This document shows, one piece after another, positions 17,505-26,796 of a DNA stretch of 64,000 bases. The translations under genes were made by a program, and so were the position numbers. The DNA is from Pseudoclavibacter sp. AY1F1. Its GTDB lineage: Bacteria; Actinomycetota; Actinomycetes; Actinomycetales; Microbacteriaceae. The stretch is from NCBI RefSeq assembly GCF_002931075.1, contig NZ_PSTQ01000001.1, forward strand, positions 496,001 through 560,000. Direction: 5' to 3'. Numbering within the stretch: the first letter of the stretch is position 1; every line of letters starts with the position of its first letter. The notes under the pieces were generated by a model. That model was not told where the DNA came from. It saw only the letters and a program-made list of their open reading frames with translations, and ran no database searches.

Positions 17505-18587
17505 ATGGCAGCCCCTCGAACTCCAGCGAAGCAGCAGACAGACATCAAGGGACACGCGAAGGCCGCGACTGAGAGCGACGATGCTCCCATCGAGACTGGC
17601 AAGTCGGTCTCAGGTGCGACGTCGCGTGGTCGAAAGCCTGCGCCAAGCGCCCAGACGGCTTACCGTCTCAATCGGGCGGGTATCCCGGATATGACTCCGG
17701 AGGTCGACGAGCTCGCCGAGCTGCGAGATGAAGATCCGCTTGGCGAGGCCTGGCGCCACGGCTACCCCTATGACACGAAGCTGCCGCGCAAAGAGTATGA
17801 GAAGCAGAAGCGTGCGCTGCAGATCGAGCTGCTGAAGCTCCAGACCTGGGTCAAGGAGACGGGGCAGAAGGTCGTCATCATCTTCGAAGGGCGGGACGCC
17901 GCTGGCAAGGGCGGGGCCATCAAGCGCTTCATGGAGCACCTGAACCCTCGTGGTGCGCGCACTGTTGCGCTGGAGAAGCCAACGGAGAAGGAGCAGACGC
18001 AGTGGTACTTCCAGCGCTACGTCGAGCATCTCCCATCCGGCGGAGAGATCGTGCTGCTTGACCGCTCCTGGTACAACCGCGCGGGCGTCGAGCGGGTCAT
18101 GGGGTACTGCACCCCGACGGAATACCTCGAGTTCACGCGCTCTGCCCCGGAATTCGAGCGGATGCTCGTGAACTCGGGGACCACCATCATCAAGTTCTGG
18201 TTCTCCGTCGGACGTGCCGAGCAGCTCGCGCGCTTCGCGGCTCGGCGCGATGATCCAGTGCGCCAGTGGAAGCTCAGCCCGACCGACCTCGCCTCGCTGG
18301 ACAAGTGGGACGAGTACAGCGAGGCCAAGGAGGCAATGTTCTTCTACACGGACACCGCTGAATCTCCCTGGACCGTCGTCAAATCCAACGACAAGAAGCG
18401 AGCCAGGCTCGAGGCCATGCGCTACGTGCTCTCCCAGTTCGACTACCCGTCCAAGGACGAGAGCGTCGCGCACGCCGCCGACAAGAAGATCGTCGGGTCG
18501 CCGAGCAAGCTCTACGACGAGGGGGAGAAGCCGACCGGCGAGTTCCCGCTCGTGAAAGAGCTCCCTCGCGCGTCACGGAAGAAGTAG
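17505..18587 (+). CDS. ppk2: Polyphosphate kinase 2 (PPK2 family)
   Basis: 360 residues, single PPK2 domain after a basic, disordered N-terminus of about 75 residues. PPK2 transfers phosphate between polyphosphate and nucleoside phosphates. Walker A EGRDAAGKGGAIKR (about 127-140), DRSWYNRAGVERVMG (Walker B/lid region, about 186) and the lid ARRDDPVRQWKLSPTD are intact, as in class I enzymes that phosphorylate nucleoside diphosphates; class assignment is inference. The gene appears leaderless with TAGGCT 6 nt before the ATG, and ends in a hairpin before the pnp leader. Confidence 0.92.
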   Translation: MAAPRTPAKQQTDIKGHAKAATESDDAPIETGKSVSGATSRGRKPAPSAQTAYRLNRAGIPDMTPEVDELAELRDEDPLGEAWRHGYPYDTKLPRKEYEKQKRALQIELLKLQTWVKETGQKVVIIFEGRDAAGKGGAIKRFMEHLNPRGARTVALEKPTEKEQTQWYFQRYVEHLPSGGEIVLLDRSWYNRAGVERVMGYCTPTEYLEFTRSAPEFERMLVNSGTTIIKFWFSVGRAEQLARFAARRDDPVRQWKLSPTDLASLDKWDEYSEAKEAMFFYTDTAESPWTVVKSNDKKRARLEAMRYVLSQFDYPSKDESVAHAADKKIVGSPSKLYDEGEKPTGEFPLVKELPRASRKK

Positions 18588-18593
18588 GAACAC

Positions 18594-18617
18594 CCCGTTC
18601 GGCAATCGCCGAACGGG
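18594..18617 (+). terminator. Hairpin terminator after ppk2
   Basis: CCCGTTCGGC (18594-18603) pairs perfectly with GCCGAACGGG (18608-18617) around an AATC loop; flanking GAAC/GTTC can extend the stem. No long T-tract. Confidence 0.7.
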
Positions 18618-18644
18618 TTCCAGCTGCTCGTCACACTCCGCTGG

Positions 18645-18826
18645 TAGAGTCGATGTCGCAATCACTCAAGATACGCGGGGCGGCGAGTAGCTGGTCCTCG
18701 GTGGTGGGTTCCTGTCGTGGCTTCGTGTTGAAGCGCGAACAAGACAGAGGTCTTCTACTGACGATCAGCCCGGGATGACCCGGTCGCGCTTTCCCTTCGC
18801 GTGCACACGCATAAGGAGGAGACCTC
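18645..18826 (+). promoter_or_regulatory. pnp promoter and structured leader (Actino-pnp-like RNA)
   Basis: -10 box TAGAGT (18645-18650) predicts a start near 18657 and a leader of about 170 nt. The leader contains GGTCCTCGGTGG and GACAGAGGTCTTCTACT blocks, which resemble the Actino-pnp motif described upstream of actinobacterial pnp genes. PNPase autoregulates its mRNA in other bacteria. Assigned by position and partial recall of the motif, not by a covariance search. Confidence 0.5.
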
Positions 18827-21085
18827 TTGGAAGGTCCCGAAATCAAGTTCTCTGAAGTCGTTCTCGACAACGGCAAGCACGGCCAGCGCAAGATCCGTTT
18901 CGAAGCAGGGCGTCTCGCCCAGCAGGCGCAGGGCTCTGCCGTCGCCTACCTCGACGACGAGACCATGCTGCTCTCCGCCACGAGCATCTCGAAGAACCCG
19001 AAGGAAAACTTCGACTTCTTCCCGCTGACGATCGACGTCGAAGAGCGCAGCTACGCCGCAGGAAAGATCCCCGGATCCTTCTTCCGTCGTGAGGGCCGCC
19101 CGTCGACCGAGGCCATCCTCGTTTGCCGCCTCATCGACCGCCCCCTGCGCCCGTCCTTCGTCAAGGGCCTGCGCAACGAGGTCCAGGTCGTCGTCACGGT
19201 GCTTTCCATCGCTCCTGGCGAGTTCTACGACGCGCTCGCAATCAACGCGGCCTCGCTCTCGTCGCAGCTCAGCGGTGTGCCGTTCTCCGGCCCGATCGCC
19301 GGTGTGCGCCTCGCGCTCATCGACGGCCAGTGGGTTGCGTTCCCCAAGTTCGAGCAGCTCGCTGACGCGGTCTTCGACCTCACCGTCGCAGGCCGTCTCG
19401 TCACGAAGTCTGATGGAACCGAAGACATCGCCATCATGATGGTCGAGGCTGAGGCCACCGAGCACGCGTGGGGCCTCATCCAGGCAGGCGCTCAGAAGCC
19501 GGACGAAGCGGTTGTCGCGCAGGGCCTCGAGGCCGCGAAGCCGTTCCTCACGCAGCTCGTGAAGGCACAGCAGGAGCTCGCAGACCAGGCCGCGAAGCCT
19601 GTCGTCGAGTACCCCGTCTTCCTGCCGTACACGCAGGAGGCGCTCGACGCCGTCACCGCGCTCGCGCACGACGGCCTTGTCGACGTCTACCAGATCGCCG
19701 GCAAGATCGAGCGACAGGACGCCGACGACGCCCTCAAGGCGACCGTCAAGGAGCAGATCGCCGGCAAGATCGAGAGCGGCGAGCTTGACGCTTCCGTAGC
19801 AGGTCAGGTCTCGGCTGCGTACAAGTCCGTGACGAAGGATGTCGTCCGCGGGCGCATCCTCCGCGAGGGCAAGCGCATGGACGGACGAGGCGTCGCCGAC
19901 ATCCGCCAGCTCGATGCTGAGGTCGACGTCGTGCCACGCGTGCACGGCTCGGCGATCTTCCAGCGCGGCGAGACGCAGATCCTCGGCGTCACCACGTTGA
20001 ACATGCTCAAGCTCGAGCAGCAGATCGACTCGCTCTCGCCGATCACGTCGAAGCGCTACCTGCACCACTACAACTTCCCGCCGTACTCGACGGGTGAGAC
20101 CGGACGCGTCGGCTCGCCGAAGCGTCGCGAGATCGGGCACGGCTTCCTCGCCGAGCGCGCTATCGTCCCGGTTCTGCCGAGCCGCGAGGAGTTCCCCTAC
20201 GCGATCCGCCAGGTGTCTGAGGCTCTCAGCTCAAATGGCTCGACGTCGATGGGTTCCGTCTGCGCGTCCACGCTCTCGCTCCTCAACGCCGGTGTTCCGC
20301 TGCGTGCACCCGTCGCGGGAATCGCCATGGGCCTCGTCTCCGACGAGATCGATGGCGAGACGCGCTACGCGGCACTCACCGACATCCTCGGTGCGGAAGA
20401 CGCCCTGGGCGACATGGACTTCAAGGTCGCCGGTACCGCTGAGTTCGTCACGGCTATCCAGCTCGACACGAAGCTCGACGGCATCCCGACCTCGGTCCTC
20501 GATGGCGCACTAACGCAGGCTCGCGATGCTCGCATCCAGATCCTCGACAAGGCGATCAACGCGGTCATTGACACGCCGGACGAGCTCGCAGCCACGGCTC
20601 CGCGCATCATCTCGGTCCGCGTGCCGATTGACAAGATCGGCGAGGTGATCGGGCCAAAGGGCAAGGTCATCAACCAGATCCAGGACGACACCGGCGCCGA
20701 CATCTCGATCGAGGACGACGGCACCGTGTACATCGGTGCAGTTGATGGCCCATCCGCTGAAGCCGCTCGCGCGGCCGTCAACGCGATCGCCAACCCGACG
20801 AACCCCGAGGTCGGCGAACAGTACCTCGGTACGGTCGTCAAGATCGCGTCGTTCGGTGCGTTCGTCTCCCTGCTCCCGGGCAAGGACGGCCTGCTGCACA
20901 TCTCCGAGGTTCGCAAGCTCGCCGGTGGCAAGCGCGTCGAGAACGTCGAAGACGTACTCGGTGTCGGACAGAAGATCCTCGTCGAGATCACGAAGGTGGA
21001 CGACCGCGGCAAGCTGTCGCTCGCTCCCGTGATCGAGGAAGCCGCAGCCGAAGAGGGCGTCGCTCTCGAGGCAAGCGCCGAGTAG
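18827..21085 (+). CDS. pnp: Polyribonucleotide nucleotidyltransferase (PNPase)
   Basis: 752-residue 3'-to-5' phosphorolytic exoribonuclease. Starts at TTG 18827 with AAGGAGGAG 9 nt upstream and the family N-terminus [16 protein letters not shown]. Domains in order: RNase PH 1 ([20 protein letters not shown]), all-helical linker, RNase PH 2 ([18 protein letters not shown], and the catalytic-Asp region [17 protein letters not shown]), KH ([20 protein letters not shown], about 605) and S1 ([20 protein letters not shown], about 665). Length is normal for actinobacteria. The terminator is strong, so the M16 peptidase gene downstream has its own promoter. Confidence 0.97.
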   Translation: MEGPEIKFSEVVLDNGKHGQRKIRFEAGRLAQQAQGSAVAYLDDETMLLSATSISKNPKENFDFFPLTIDVEERSYAAGKIPGSFFRREGRPSTEAILVCRLIDRPLRPSFVKGLRNEVQVVVTVLSIAPGEFYDALAINAASLSSQLSGVPFSGPIAGVRLALIDGQWVAFPKFEQLADAVFDLTVAGRLVTKSDGTEDIAIMMVEAEATEHAWGLIQAGAQKPDEAVVAQGLEAAKPFLTQLVKAQQELADQAAKPVVEYPVFLPYTQEALDAVTALAHDGLVDVYQIAGKIERQDADDALKATVKEQIAGKIESGELDASVAGQVSAAYKSVTKDVVRGRILREGKRMDGRGVADIRQLDAEVDVVPRVHGSAIFQRGETQILGVTTLNMLKLEQQIDSLSPITSKRYLHHYNFPPYSTGETGRVGSPKRREIGHGFLAERAIVPVLPSREEFPYAIRQVSEALSSNGSTSMGSVCASTLSLLNAGVPLRAPVAGIAMGLVSDEIDGETRYAALTDILGAEDALGDMDFKVAGTAEFVTAIQLDTKLDGIPTSVLDGALTQARDARIQILDKAINAVIDTPDELAATAPRIISVRVPIDKIGEVIGPKGKVINQIQDDTGADISIEDDGTVYIGAVDGPSAEAARAAVNAIANPTNPEVGEQYLGTVVKIASFGAFVSLLPGKDGLLHISEVRKLAGGKRVENVEDVLGVGQKILVEITKVDDRGKLSLAPVIEEAAAEEGVALEASAE

Positions 21086-21106
21086 TTCAACTCCTTCACC
21101 AGCAGG

Positions 21107-21145
21107 CTGGCCCCGTGCGTTTCACGCACGGGGCCAGTTCTGTTT
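21107..21145 (+). terminator. Rho-independent terminator of pnp
   Basis: A perfect 14-bp stem, CTGGCCCCGTGCGT (21107-21120) against ACGCACGGGGCCAG (21124-21137), with a TTC loop and a T-rich tail TTCTGTTT. Confidence 0.92.
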
Positions 21146-21210
21146 CGTGCCGGAGGCCGCGCGACGCTGGGAGTTGCCACGTCGCTGACGCCTGCACCGC
21201 CAACACGCTC

Positions 21211-21216
21211 TAGGCT
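21211..21216 (+). promoter_or_regulatory. -10 box of the M16 peptidase gene
   Basis: TAGGCT ends 9 nt before the ATG at 21226; the predicted leader is 0-3 nt and has no Shine-Dalgarno. Confidence 0.5.
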
Positions 21217-21225
21217 TGACTGGTT

Positions 21226-22575
21226 ATGCGCGATGCCATTGAACTGCCTTTAGACCTTCCCGAGATCGAAGCACGTGTGTCGAACGGCGGTCTCTTCCGC
21301 CGATCCGTGCTGCCAAGCGGAGTGCGCCTGCTGACCGAGGAAGTGGTCGGCGCGGCGAGCACGAGCATCGGGCTGTGGGTGCCCGTCGGCTCACGCGACG
21401 AGCTTCCCCACGAGTACGGGTCAACGCACTTCCTGGAGCACCTGCTCTTCAAGGGAACGCCTTCCCGCACGGCCTTCGAGGTGTCCGCAGCATTCGAGCG
21501 CGTCGGCGGCGAGGTGAACGCGCAGACCGCCAAGGAGCACACGCTCTACCATGCCAAGGTCCGGGACGCCGACCTGCCGATGGCGGTCGAAGTGCTGAGC
21601 GACATGATTACCTCGAGCATGATCGACGCCGCGGAGTTCGAGATCGAGCGCGGTGTCATCATCGAGGAACTCGCGATGGCCGACGACGACCCGAACGACG
21701 TCGTGTGGGAGCGCTTCTACGAGACGCTCCTCGGCACGCATCCGCTCGCAAGGCCCATCGGGGGAACCCCTGCCTCGATTAGGGCAGCAGACCGCGACGC
21801 CGTCTGGAGCTCTTACAGGCATCACTACCGTCCAGAGGAGCTTGTCGTGACGATCGCCGGAGCGGTCAAGCACGACGAGGTCCGTGAGCAGCTTGAGCGC
21901 AACCTGCGCGCCGGGGGATGGGATCTCGATGCCAAGGCAGTCCCGGTCTCCCGCCGGCAGACGACGCTGCAGGCCGGATCGGCCGTACCGACGGGCCCTC
22001 TTTCTGCCACCGACCGGCCCCTCGAGCAGTTGGCGCTGGTGATCGGCGGGCAGGGCATCACGCAGCTCGACCCACGCAGGGAGGCCTTCGGCCTCATGCA
22101 CCGGATCTTCGGCGGGGGCATGTCGTCTCGTCTGTTCCAGGAGATCCGCGAGAAGCGAGGGCTTGCCTATTCCGTGTACTCCTTCGGTGGAAGCCACTCT
22201 GATCTTGGTGTGACCGGGATGTACGCCGGATGCGCTCCGGACAACGTCCTCGAGACGGTCCGGGTGCTCCGCCAGGAGGCGGAGAAGCTCGTGCAGGACG
22301 GAGTGACCGCCACGGAACTCGCTGACGCGAAGAGCGCAAGCGCCGGGGGATCCGCGTTAGCCGTCGAGGACGCGGACACGCGGATGTCGCGCCTCGGCCG
22401 CGCCGAGATCCACACGGGCCGCTTCTACGACCTGGAGGCCGCACTGTCTCGCGTCGACGCTGTGACCCTCGACGAGGTGCAGACTGTCGCGGCCGACATG
22501 TTCAGCGGCGAGCTCGTCGCCTCGGCTGTCGGTAAGCTCTCATCTGAAGCAAGGACCGAACTGGAGCGCCGCTGA
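21226..22575 (+). CDS. M16-family zinc metallopeptidase
   Basis: 449 residues, the usual size of bacterial M16B (mitochondrial-processing-peptidase-like) enzymes commonly found next to pnp in actinobacteria. The inverted zinc motif HxxEH appears as STHFLEHLLFKGT (His 68, Glu 71, His 72), with the third ligand Glu expected in ERGVIIEELAMADDDP. The second-half motif LFQEIREKRGLAYSVYSF is also present. Cytosolic (no signal peptide). Substrate unknown. It is apparently leaderless and overlaps the next gene (TGATG). Confidence 0.92.
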   Translation: MRDAIELPLDLPEIEARVSNGGLFRRSVLPSGVRLLTEEVVGAASTSIGLWVPVGSRDELPHEYGSTHFLEHLLFKGTPSRTAFEVSAAFERVGGEVNAQTAKEHTLYHAKVRDADLPMAVEVLSDMITSSMIDAAEFEIERGVIIEELAMADDDPNDVVWERFYETLLGTHPLARPIGGTPASIRAADRDAVWSSYRHHYRPEELVVTIAGAVKHDEVREQLERNLRAGGWDLDAKAVPVSRRQTTLQAGSAVPTGPLSATDRPLEQLALVIGGQGITQLDPRREAFGLMHRIFGGGMSSRLFQEIREKRGLAYSVYSFGGSHSDLGVTGMYAGCAPDNVLETVRVLRQEAEKLVQDGVTATELADAKSASAGGSALAVEDADTRMSRLGRAEIHTGRFYDLEAALSRVDAVTLDEVQTVAADMFSGELVASAVGKLSSEARTELERR

Positions 22576-23174
22576 TGTCGCACTACCTCTACCTCGTGAG
22601 ACACGGCGAGCAGGAGAACGCGGAGCACGGCATCAACGACGGCCCGCTCTCCGAGCGAGGTCGGGCGCAGGCTCATCTGATCGGGCGCCGTCTCGCCGCT
22701 GTTCCGCTCAGCGAGAGCTATACGTCGCCTCTTGATCGTGCCGTCGAGACGAGCGCCGTCATCGATCAGTACACGAGTGGGCCGGCCGCGCTGGAATCGA
22801 CGTTGCTGTTCGACTGCATTCCTACGGGTCAGGACGGCGCGCCGTCGATCTACGACGGTTTCTTCGGTGGCATCGGCGATGAGGTTGTCGAGGCAGGCAT
22901 GGCACAGATGAGTGATGCCTACGACACGTTCTTCAGCAAGAGCCGGGAGGACCGGCACACGCTTCTGGTGACCCACAACTTCGTGATCGGCGAGTTCGTG
23001 CGGCGCGTCGTGGAGGCGCCGGAGTGGAGGTGGCTCGGCCTCAACTCCGTGAACACGGGGCTCACCGTCGTGCGTGTGCGCACGAGGAAGCCGGCGGAGC
23101 TGTTGCTCTTCAACGACCAGTCGCACCTCACTCCCGAGCTGCGCACGGGAGTCAGCACGTCAGTCGCGGTCTGA
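22575..23174 (+). CDS. Histidine phosphatase superfamily protein (phosphoglycerate mutase-like)
   Basis: 199 residues. The catalytic phosphohistidine motif LVRHGEQENAEHG is at residues 7-19, followed by GPLSERGRAQA. A second conserved His appears in LLVTHNFVIGEFV. This branched superfamily contains mutases and many phosphatases; the substrate cannot be told from sequence. It starts at ATG 22575 overlapping the M16 stop, so the two genes are translationally coupled, and it is followed by dapB with its own promoter. Confidence 0.88.
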   Translation: MSHYLYLVRHGEQENAEHGINDGPLSERGRAQAHLIGRRLAAVPLSESYTSPLDRAVETSAVIDQYTSGPAALESTLLFDCIPTGQDGAPSIYDGFFGGIGDEVVEAGMAQMSDAYDTFFSKSREDRHTLLVTHNFVIGEFVRRVVEAPEWRWLGLNSVNTGLTVVRVRTRKPAELLLFNDQSHLTPELRTGVSTSVAV

Positions 23175-23235
23175 GTGCCGAACTGTGCGGCGTCCGCACC
23201 GCGACGAGCTCGCCTTGAGCGTCGGTGGTTGGCCG

Positions 23236-23241
23236 TACGCT
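23236..23241 (+). promoter_or_regulatory. -10 box of leaderless dapB
   Basis: TACGCT ends 7 nt before ATG 23249; no Shine-Dalgarno lies between. Confidence 0.5.
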
Positions 23242-23248
23242 TGTCTGC

Positions 23249-23986
23249 ATGGAAACTAAGGTCGCCGTGCTTGGCGCATCCGGTCGCATGGGAACCCTTC
23301 TTGAGCGCATCCTCGACTCGACGGAGGGCCTGGTCCTGCATGCAGGACTGACCAGCTCGTCGTCGCTCGAAGAGATGCTCGGCGCCGACGTGCTCGTGGA
23401 TGTATCGCGAATAGAAGCGTCCGAGGCAGCCGTGCCTTTTGCCCTCGAACACGGCCTCGACGTCGTCGTCGGCACAAGCGGATGGGACGAGCAGCGCATC
23501 GAGCGTGTCTCCGGACTCGTGCCAGCTGACCGAGCACTTGTGTTCGTCCCGAACTTCTCGCTCGGCTCCGTGCTCGGAACGGCCCTGGCCAGCGTTGCCG
23601 GCCGGTTCTTCGATTCAATCGAGATCCTCGAAGCTCACCATGACAAGAAGGTCGACTCCCCTTCCGGCACGGCGGTCCGCACGGCCGAGCGGATAGCCCA
23701 AGCGCGCGAGCATCCGCTGTCCGCTCCCAACTCCGAGCAGGAGGCCAGAGGGCAGCTTGTCGCTGGTGTGCCGATTCACAGCATGCGGCTGCGGGGCGTC
23801 GTCGCCGACCAGCAGGTCTTCTTCGGCGGTGCGGGGGAGGTGCTGACCATCCGGCACGAGACGATCTCCCAGGAGGCTTACGTGCAGGGAATCAGGTTGG
23901 CTATCGCACACGCGACTTCGTCGAACGGCACGACGGTCGGCCTCGATGGCGTGCTCGGCCTCAGCGATCTGCTCGGTCGCGCGTGA
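23249..23986 (+). CDS. dapB: 4-hydroxy-tetrahydrodipicolinate reductase
   Basis: 245 residues; lysine/diaminopimelate pathway, reducing hydroxy-tetrahydrodipicolinate with NAD(P)H. Visible motifs: Rossmann VAVLGASGRMG (residues 4-14), the signature EAHHDKKVDSPSGTA with the catalytic His and Lys, and GVLGLSDLL at the end. ATG 23249 gives the canonical N-terminus METKVAVLGASG; an in-frame start 24 nt upstream would only add unrelated residues and lies within the promoter. The next gene overlaps its stop by GTGA. Confidence 0.95.
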   Translation: METKVAVLGASGRMGTLLERILDSTEGLVLHAGLTSSSSLEEMLGADVLVDVSRIEASEAAVPFALEHGLDVVVGTSGWDEQRIERVSGLVPADRALVFVPNFSLGSVLGTALASVAGRFFDSIEILEAHHDKKVDSPSGTAVRTAERIAQAREHPLSAPNSEQEARGQLVAGVPIHSMRLRGVVADQQVFFGGAGEVLTIRHETISQEAYVQGIRLAIAHATSSNGTTVGLDGVLGLSDLLGRA

Positions 23987-24444
23987 AAAGCAACCTGGCG
24001 ACGAAGCTCGGAGTGGCGGCGGTCACCGTCCTCCTCCTGCTCTATGTCGTCTTCGTCGCGGGAATGGCGGTCTCCTTGTTCGCCGGGGATATCGTCGCGA
24101 AGGTGATGGGTGCCGCTCTCATCGTCTTCCCGATTCTCGCGGTTGTCTTCGTCGCGCGGGAGCTGCTGTTCGGACTGCAGACGGAGCGACTCCTGAAGCG
24201 CCTCGCGAAAGCTGGGGATCTTCCGGAGGATGATCTCCCGAAGCGGCCAAGCGGGCGTGTTGTCCGGGAAGCCGCCGACGAGGACTTCCCTCGGTGGAAG
24301 GCTGAAGCAGAGGCGGCACCAGACGACTGGCGCGTCTGGATGCGCCTTGGCCTCGCCTACTCGGCCTCGGGTGATCGCAAGCGAGCGCGGGCAGCGCTCC
24401 GTGAGGGAATCCGCCTCGAGAAGGCTTCCCCCGAGCGGGCGTAG
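23983..24444 (+). CDS. Two-TM membrane protein with a C-terminal TPR-like segment
   Basis: 153 residues from GTG 23983, overlapping the dapB stop. Two hydrophobic helices (about 9-33 and 36-60) are followed by a cytosolic tail whose last 45 residues (DDWRVWMRLGLAYSASGDRK plus RARAALREGIRLE) read as one and a half TPR repeats. The co-occurrence of this type of protein next to dapB is seen in related actinobacteria, but its function is unknown to me. Confidence 0.72.
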   Translation: MKSNLATKLGVAAVTVLLLLYVVFVAGMAVSLFAGDIVAKVMGAALIVFPILAVVFVARELLFGLQTERLLKRLAKAGDLPEDDLPKRPSGRVVREAADEDFPRWKAEAEAAPDDWRVWMRLGLAYSASGDRKRARAALREGIRLEKASPERA

Positions 24445-24457
24445 CGGGCCTTCCGGC

Positions 24458-25411
24458 TCAGACGCCTGCGCCGGGCTCCGGCACGAACTCGGGCGACTTC
24501 AGGGCGAGTTCCACGGCGTGGCCCGCCGTGCGGTCCTTGAACGAGAACCCGGCCTCGAGGAGGCGCTTGGGCCGGATCTCCTGGTCGGCGAGGAACAGCT
24601 CTCGTCCCGCCTTCTGCAGAGTGAGGTCGATGAGGGTGGATGGTGCCTTCAGCTTGTAGGGACGACCGAGCTCGGTCGCCAGCTGCTGCTGGATCTCGTC
24701 TGCCGTGGCGGGAGTCGGGCCGACGAGGTTGTAGGCGCCCTCCGCGTCGTCGGATTCGAGCAGGTGCCGGAGTGCCCGGACCTCGTCTCGCAGGCTGACC
24801 CAGGGCCAGCGCTGCGTGCCGTCGCCGAGCTGAGAGAGCAAACCAACGCTCGCGAGTGTCTTGAGGACGGTCAGCACTCCACCGCGACCGAGGACCAGCC
24901 CCGTGCGCGCAAGCACAACGCGGGTCCCGTCCGGTGCGGTCTGCGCCGCCCGCTCCCACCGGTCGACGACGCGTGGCAAGAATTCATCGGTCTCTGGGAG
25001 CGCGGAGTCCTCGTCGAGAACCTGTCCGGGTCGATCGCCGTATGCACCGGAGGCCGAGCCGTTGATGAGCACGGCAGGCGGGTTCGCCGAGGCCGCCATG
25101 GCTCCAGTGATCGTGAGTGTCGCGTTCACCCTGGAACGCAGGATCTCCTTTTTCACGTTGTAGGTCCACGGCAGCTTGCTCAGCGGTGACCCCGAGAGGT
25201 TGACAACCGCGTCGACCCCGTCGAGTACCTTCGCGTCGAGAGTGCGCTGCGCGGGGTTCCATCTGAATTCGCTGCGATCCTTCGGCTCGCGTCGAACGAG
25301 CCTCGTGACGCGATGACCGTGTGCGTGAAGCTCGTCGATGAGGCTGCGGCCGATCATGCCGGATGCTCCGGAGACGAGTACGTGTTTTGGGGAGGTCGCC
25401 TTGGTGCTCAT
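24458..25411 (-). CDS. TIGR01777-family NAD-dependent epimerase/oxidoreductase
   Basis: 317 residues. N-terminal Rossmann motif VLVSGASGMIGRSL, then NLSGSPLS, SASGAYGDRPGQVLDE (an active-site Tyr region) and a C-terminal DUF1731-type segment (RPKRLLEAGFSFKDRT). It belongs to the SDR39U1/YfcH-like extended short-chain dehydrogenases, whose substrates are unknown. Start ATG 25411; a TAGCGT box lies 7 nt upstream (25419-25424, minus strand), so it is predicted leaderless. It is convergent with the TPR-type membrane protein gene. Confidence 0.88.
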   Translation of the reverse strand: MSTKATSPKHVLVSGASGMIGRSLIDELHAHGHRVTRLVRREPKDRSEFRWNPAQRTLDAKVLDGVDAVVNLSGSPLSKLPWTYNVKKEILRSRVNATLTITGAMAASANPPAVLINGSASGAYGDRPGQVLDEDSALPETDEFLPRVVDRWERAAQTAPDGTRVVLARTGLVLGRGGVLTVLKTLASVGLLSQLGDGTQRWPWVSLRDEVRALRHLLESDDAEGAYNLVGPTPATADEIQQQLATELGRPYKLKAPSTLIDLTLQKAGRELFLADQEIRPKRLLEAGFSFKDRTAGHAVELALKSPEFVPEPGAGV

Positions 25412-25418
25412 GAGTCTG

Positions 25419-25424
25419 ACGCTA
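25419..25424 (-). promoter_or_regulatory. -10 box of the TIGR01777 gene
   Basis: TAGCGT on the minus strand, 7 nt before ATG 25411. Confidence 0.45.
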
Positions 25425-25490
25425 GTCCTCCCAGTTGGGCGGGAGCGCAACGCCCGGCCGTCCTCGGCTCACCTGACGTCCGATTGCGCC

Positions 25491-25496
25491 TAGGCT
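25491..25496 (+). promoter_or_regulatory. -10 box upstream of hemW
   Basis: TAGGCT, 6 nt before the GTG at 25503 and 55 nt before the TTG of hemW. Confidence 0.5.
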
Positions 25497-25502
25497 GTGC
25501 GG

Positions 25503-25562
25503 GTGCATCACGTGACTCGAGCCCCGAGCTGGGCCCAGCCGAACGGCCATCTTGGCGCCTAG
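25503..25562 (+). CDS. Possible leaderless 19-codon upstream ORF of hemW
   Basis: GTG at 25503 sits exactly 6 nt after a TAGGCT box and opens MHHVTRAPSWAQPNGHLGA, stopping at TAG 25560-25562, which is inside the first codons of hemW (TTG 25552) and 4 nt before the alternative ATG 25567. hemW itself has no Shine-Dalgarno. If translated, this peptide could deliver ribosomes to hemW by termination-reinitiation. Coding is inferred from the promoter geometry only. Confidence 0.35.
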   Translation: MHHVTRAPSWAQPNGHLGA

Positions 25563-26763
25563 CGCGATGCCGCTCGGCGAACCCGTGCCCCCGAGTGGCG
25601 AGCTCCCCGAGCAGGCTCTGGTAGGCGCTCAGTCGCGCGACTTCGGCGTCTACATCCACGTGCCGTTCTGCCGAGTTCGGTGCGGATACTGCGACTTCAA
25701 TACGTACACAGCTGAGGAGCTCGGCGGGGTCTCCCGCTCGAGCTACGCAGGCGAGGTCGAGAAGGAGATGGAGATCGCCGAGCGGGTCCTGAGTGGCTCG
25801 CCCCGCCCTGTCTCCACGGTGTTCTTCGGTGGAGGAACGCCCACGCTCCTTCCTGTCAGCGACCTCGCGGCGATGCTCGAGGGCGTCCGGAGACGCTGGG
25901 GTCTCGCGCCTGACGCCGAGGTGACTGTCGAGGCGAATCCCGACTCCGTCGGCGAGCGAGAACTCGCGGAGCTCAGAGAGGCGGGGGTGACCCGGGTCAG
26001 CTTCGGCATGCAGTCTGCGGTTCCCCACGTGCTCGCGGTTCTCGAGCGGACGCACGACCCGGCACGCATCCCGATCGTCGTCGCAGCCGCCAAGCGGGTC
26101 GGACTCGAGCCGAGCCTCGATCTCATCTACGGCACGCCGGGGGAGTCGCTTGCGGACTGGAGCCGCTCGCTCGATATGGCGCTTGCGCAGGAGCCGCTGC
26201 ACATCAGCGCCTACGCGCTCATCATCGAAGACGGCACCAAGCTCGCCAGGCAGATTCGCCGAGGGGAGGTCCCGGCTGTCGACGACGATCTCCAGGCAGA
26301 CATGTACGAGATGGCCGAGGAGCGTCTGTCCTCGGCCGGGTTCGAGTGGTACGAGGTCAGCAACTGGTCGCTCCGAGGCGAGCATCCATCTCGCCACAAC
26401 CTGTCCTATTGGCGTGACGCCGACTGGTGGGGCTTCGGGCCGGGCGCGCACAGCCACGTCGGTGGAGTTCGCTGGTGGAACGCCAAGCATCCGAGCGCAT
26501 ACGCGGCCAGGCTCGCGGCTGGCGAGACTCCGGCGATGGGCCGCGAGGTGCTGGACGAGGACACGAAGCGGTTCGAGCGGATCATGCTCGGCTCACGGCT
26601 CCGAGAGGGGCTCGCCATCTCCGAACTCGATGACTCGAGTGTCGTGGCGGAACTCATCGCCGAGTCGTTGGTGGATGGTCGAGCGGCGCTCAGGGGCAGG
26701 CTCGTCCCGACGCTGCGAGGACGCCTCATGGCTGACGCGATCGTCAGGCGGATCGCGGTCTGA
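25552..26763 (+). CDS. hemW: Heme chaperone HemW (radical SAM, HemN-like)
   Basis: 403 residues. Radical-SAM cysteine motif CRVRCGYC (CX3CX2C) in YIHVPFCRVRCGYCDFNTYT, GGGTP, and the HemW C-terminal domain (NLSYWRDADWWGFGPGAHS). HemW binds heme and is a chaperone rather than a coproporphyrinogen oxidase, although it is often annotated as the latter. The TTG at 25552 gives MAPSAMPLGEPVPPSGELP, which matches the N-terminal pattern I recall from related Microbacteriaceae; ATG 25567 is the alternative. It lies just before hrcA-dnaJ, as in many Gram-positives. Confidence 0.92.
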   Translation: MAPSAMPLGEPVPPSGELPEQALVGAQSRDFGVYIHVPFCRVRCGYCDFNTYTAEELGGVSRSSYAGEVEKEMEIAERVLSGSPRPVSTVFFGGGTPTLLPVSDLAAMLEGVRRRWGLAPDAEVTVEANPDSVGERELAELREAGVTRVSFGMQSAVPHVLAVLERTHDPARIPIVVAAAKRVGLEPSLDLIYGTPGESLADWSRSLDMALAQEPLHISAYALIIEDGTKLARQIRRGEVPAVDDDLQADMYEMAEERLSSAGFEWYEVSNWSLRGEHPSRHNLSYWRDADWWGFGPGAHSHVGGVRWWNAKHPSAYAARLAAGETPAMGREVLDEDTKRFERIMLGSRLREGLAISELDDSSVVAELIAESLVDGRAALRGRLVPTLRGRLMADAIVRRIAV

Positions 26764-26796
26764 TCCGTCTGCACCGAGAGCGGTCCTCGGGCGGTG

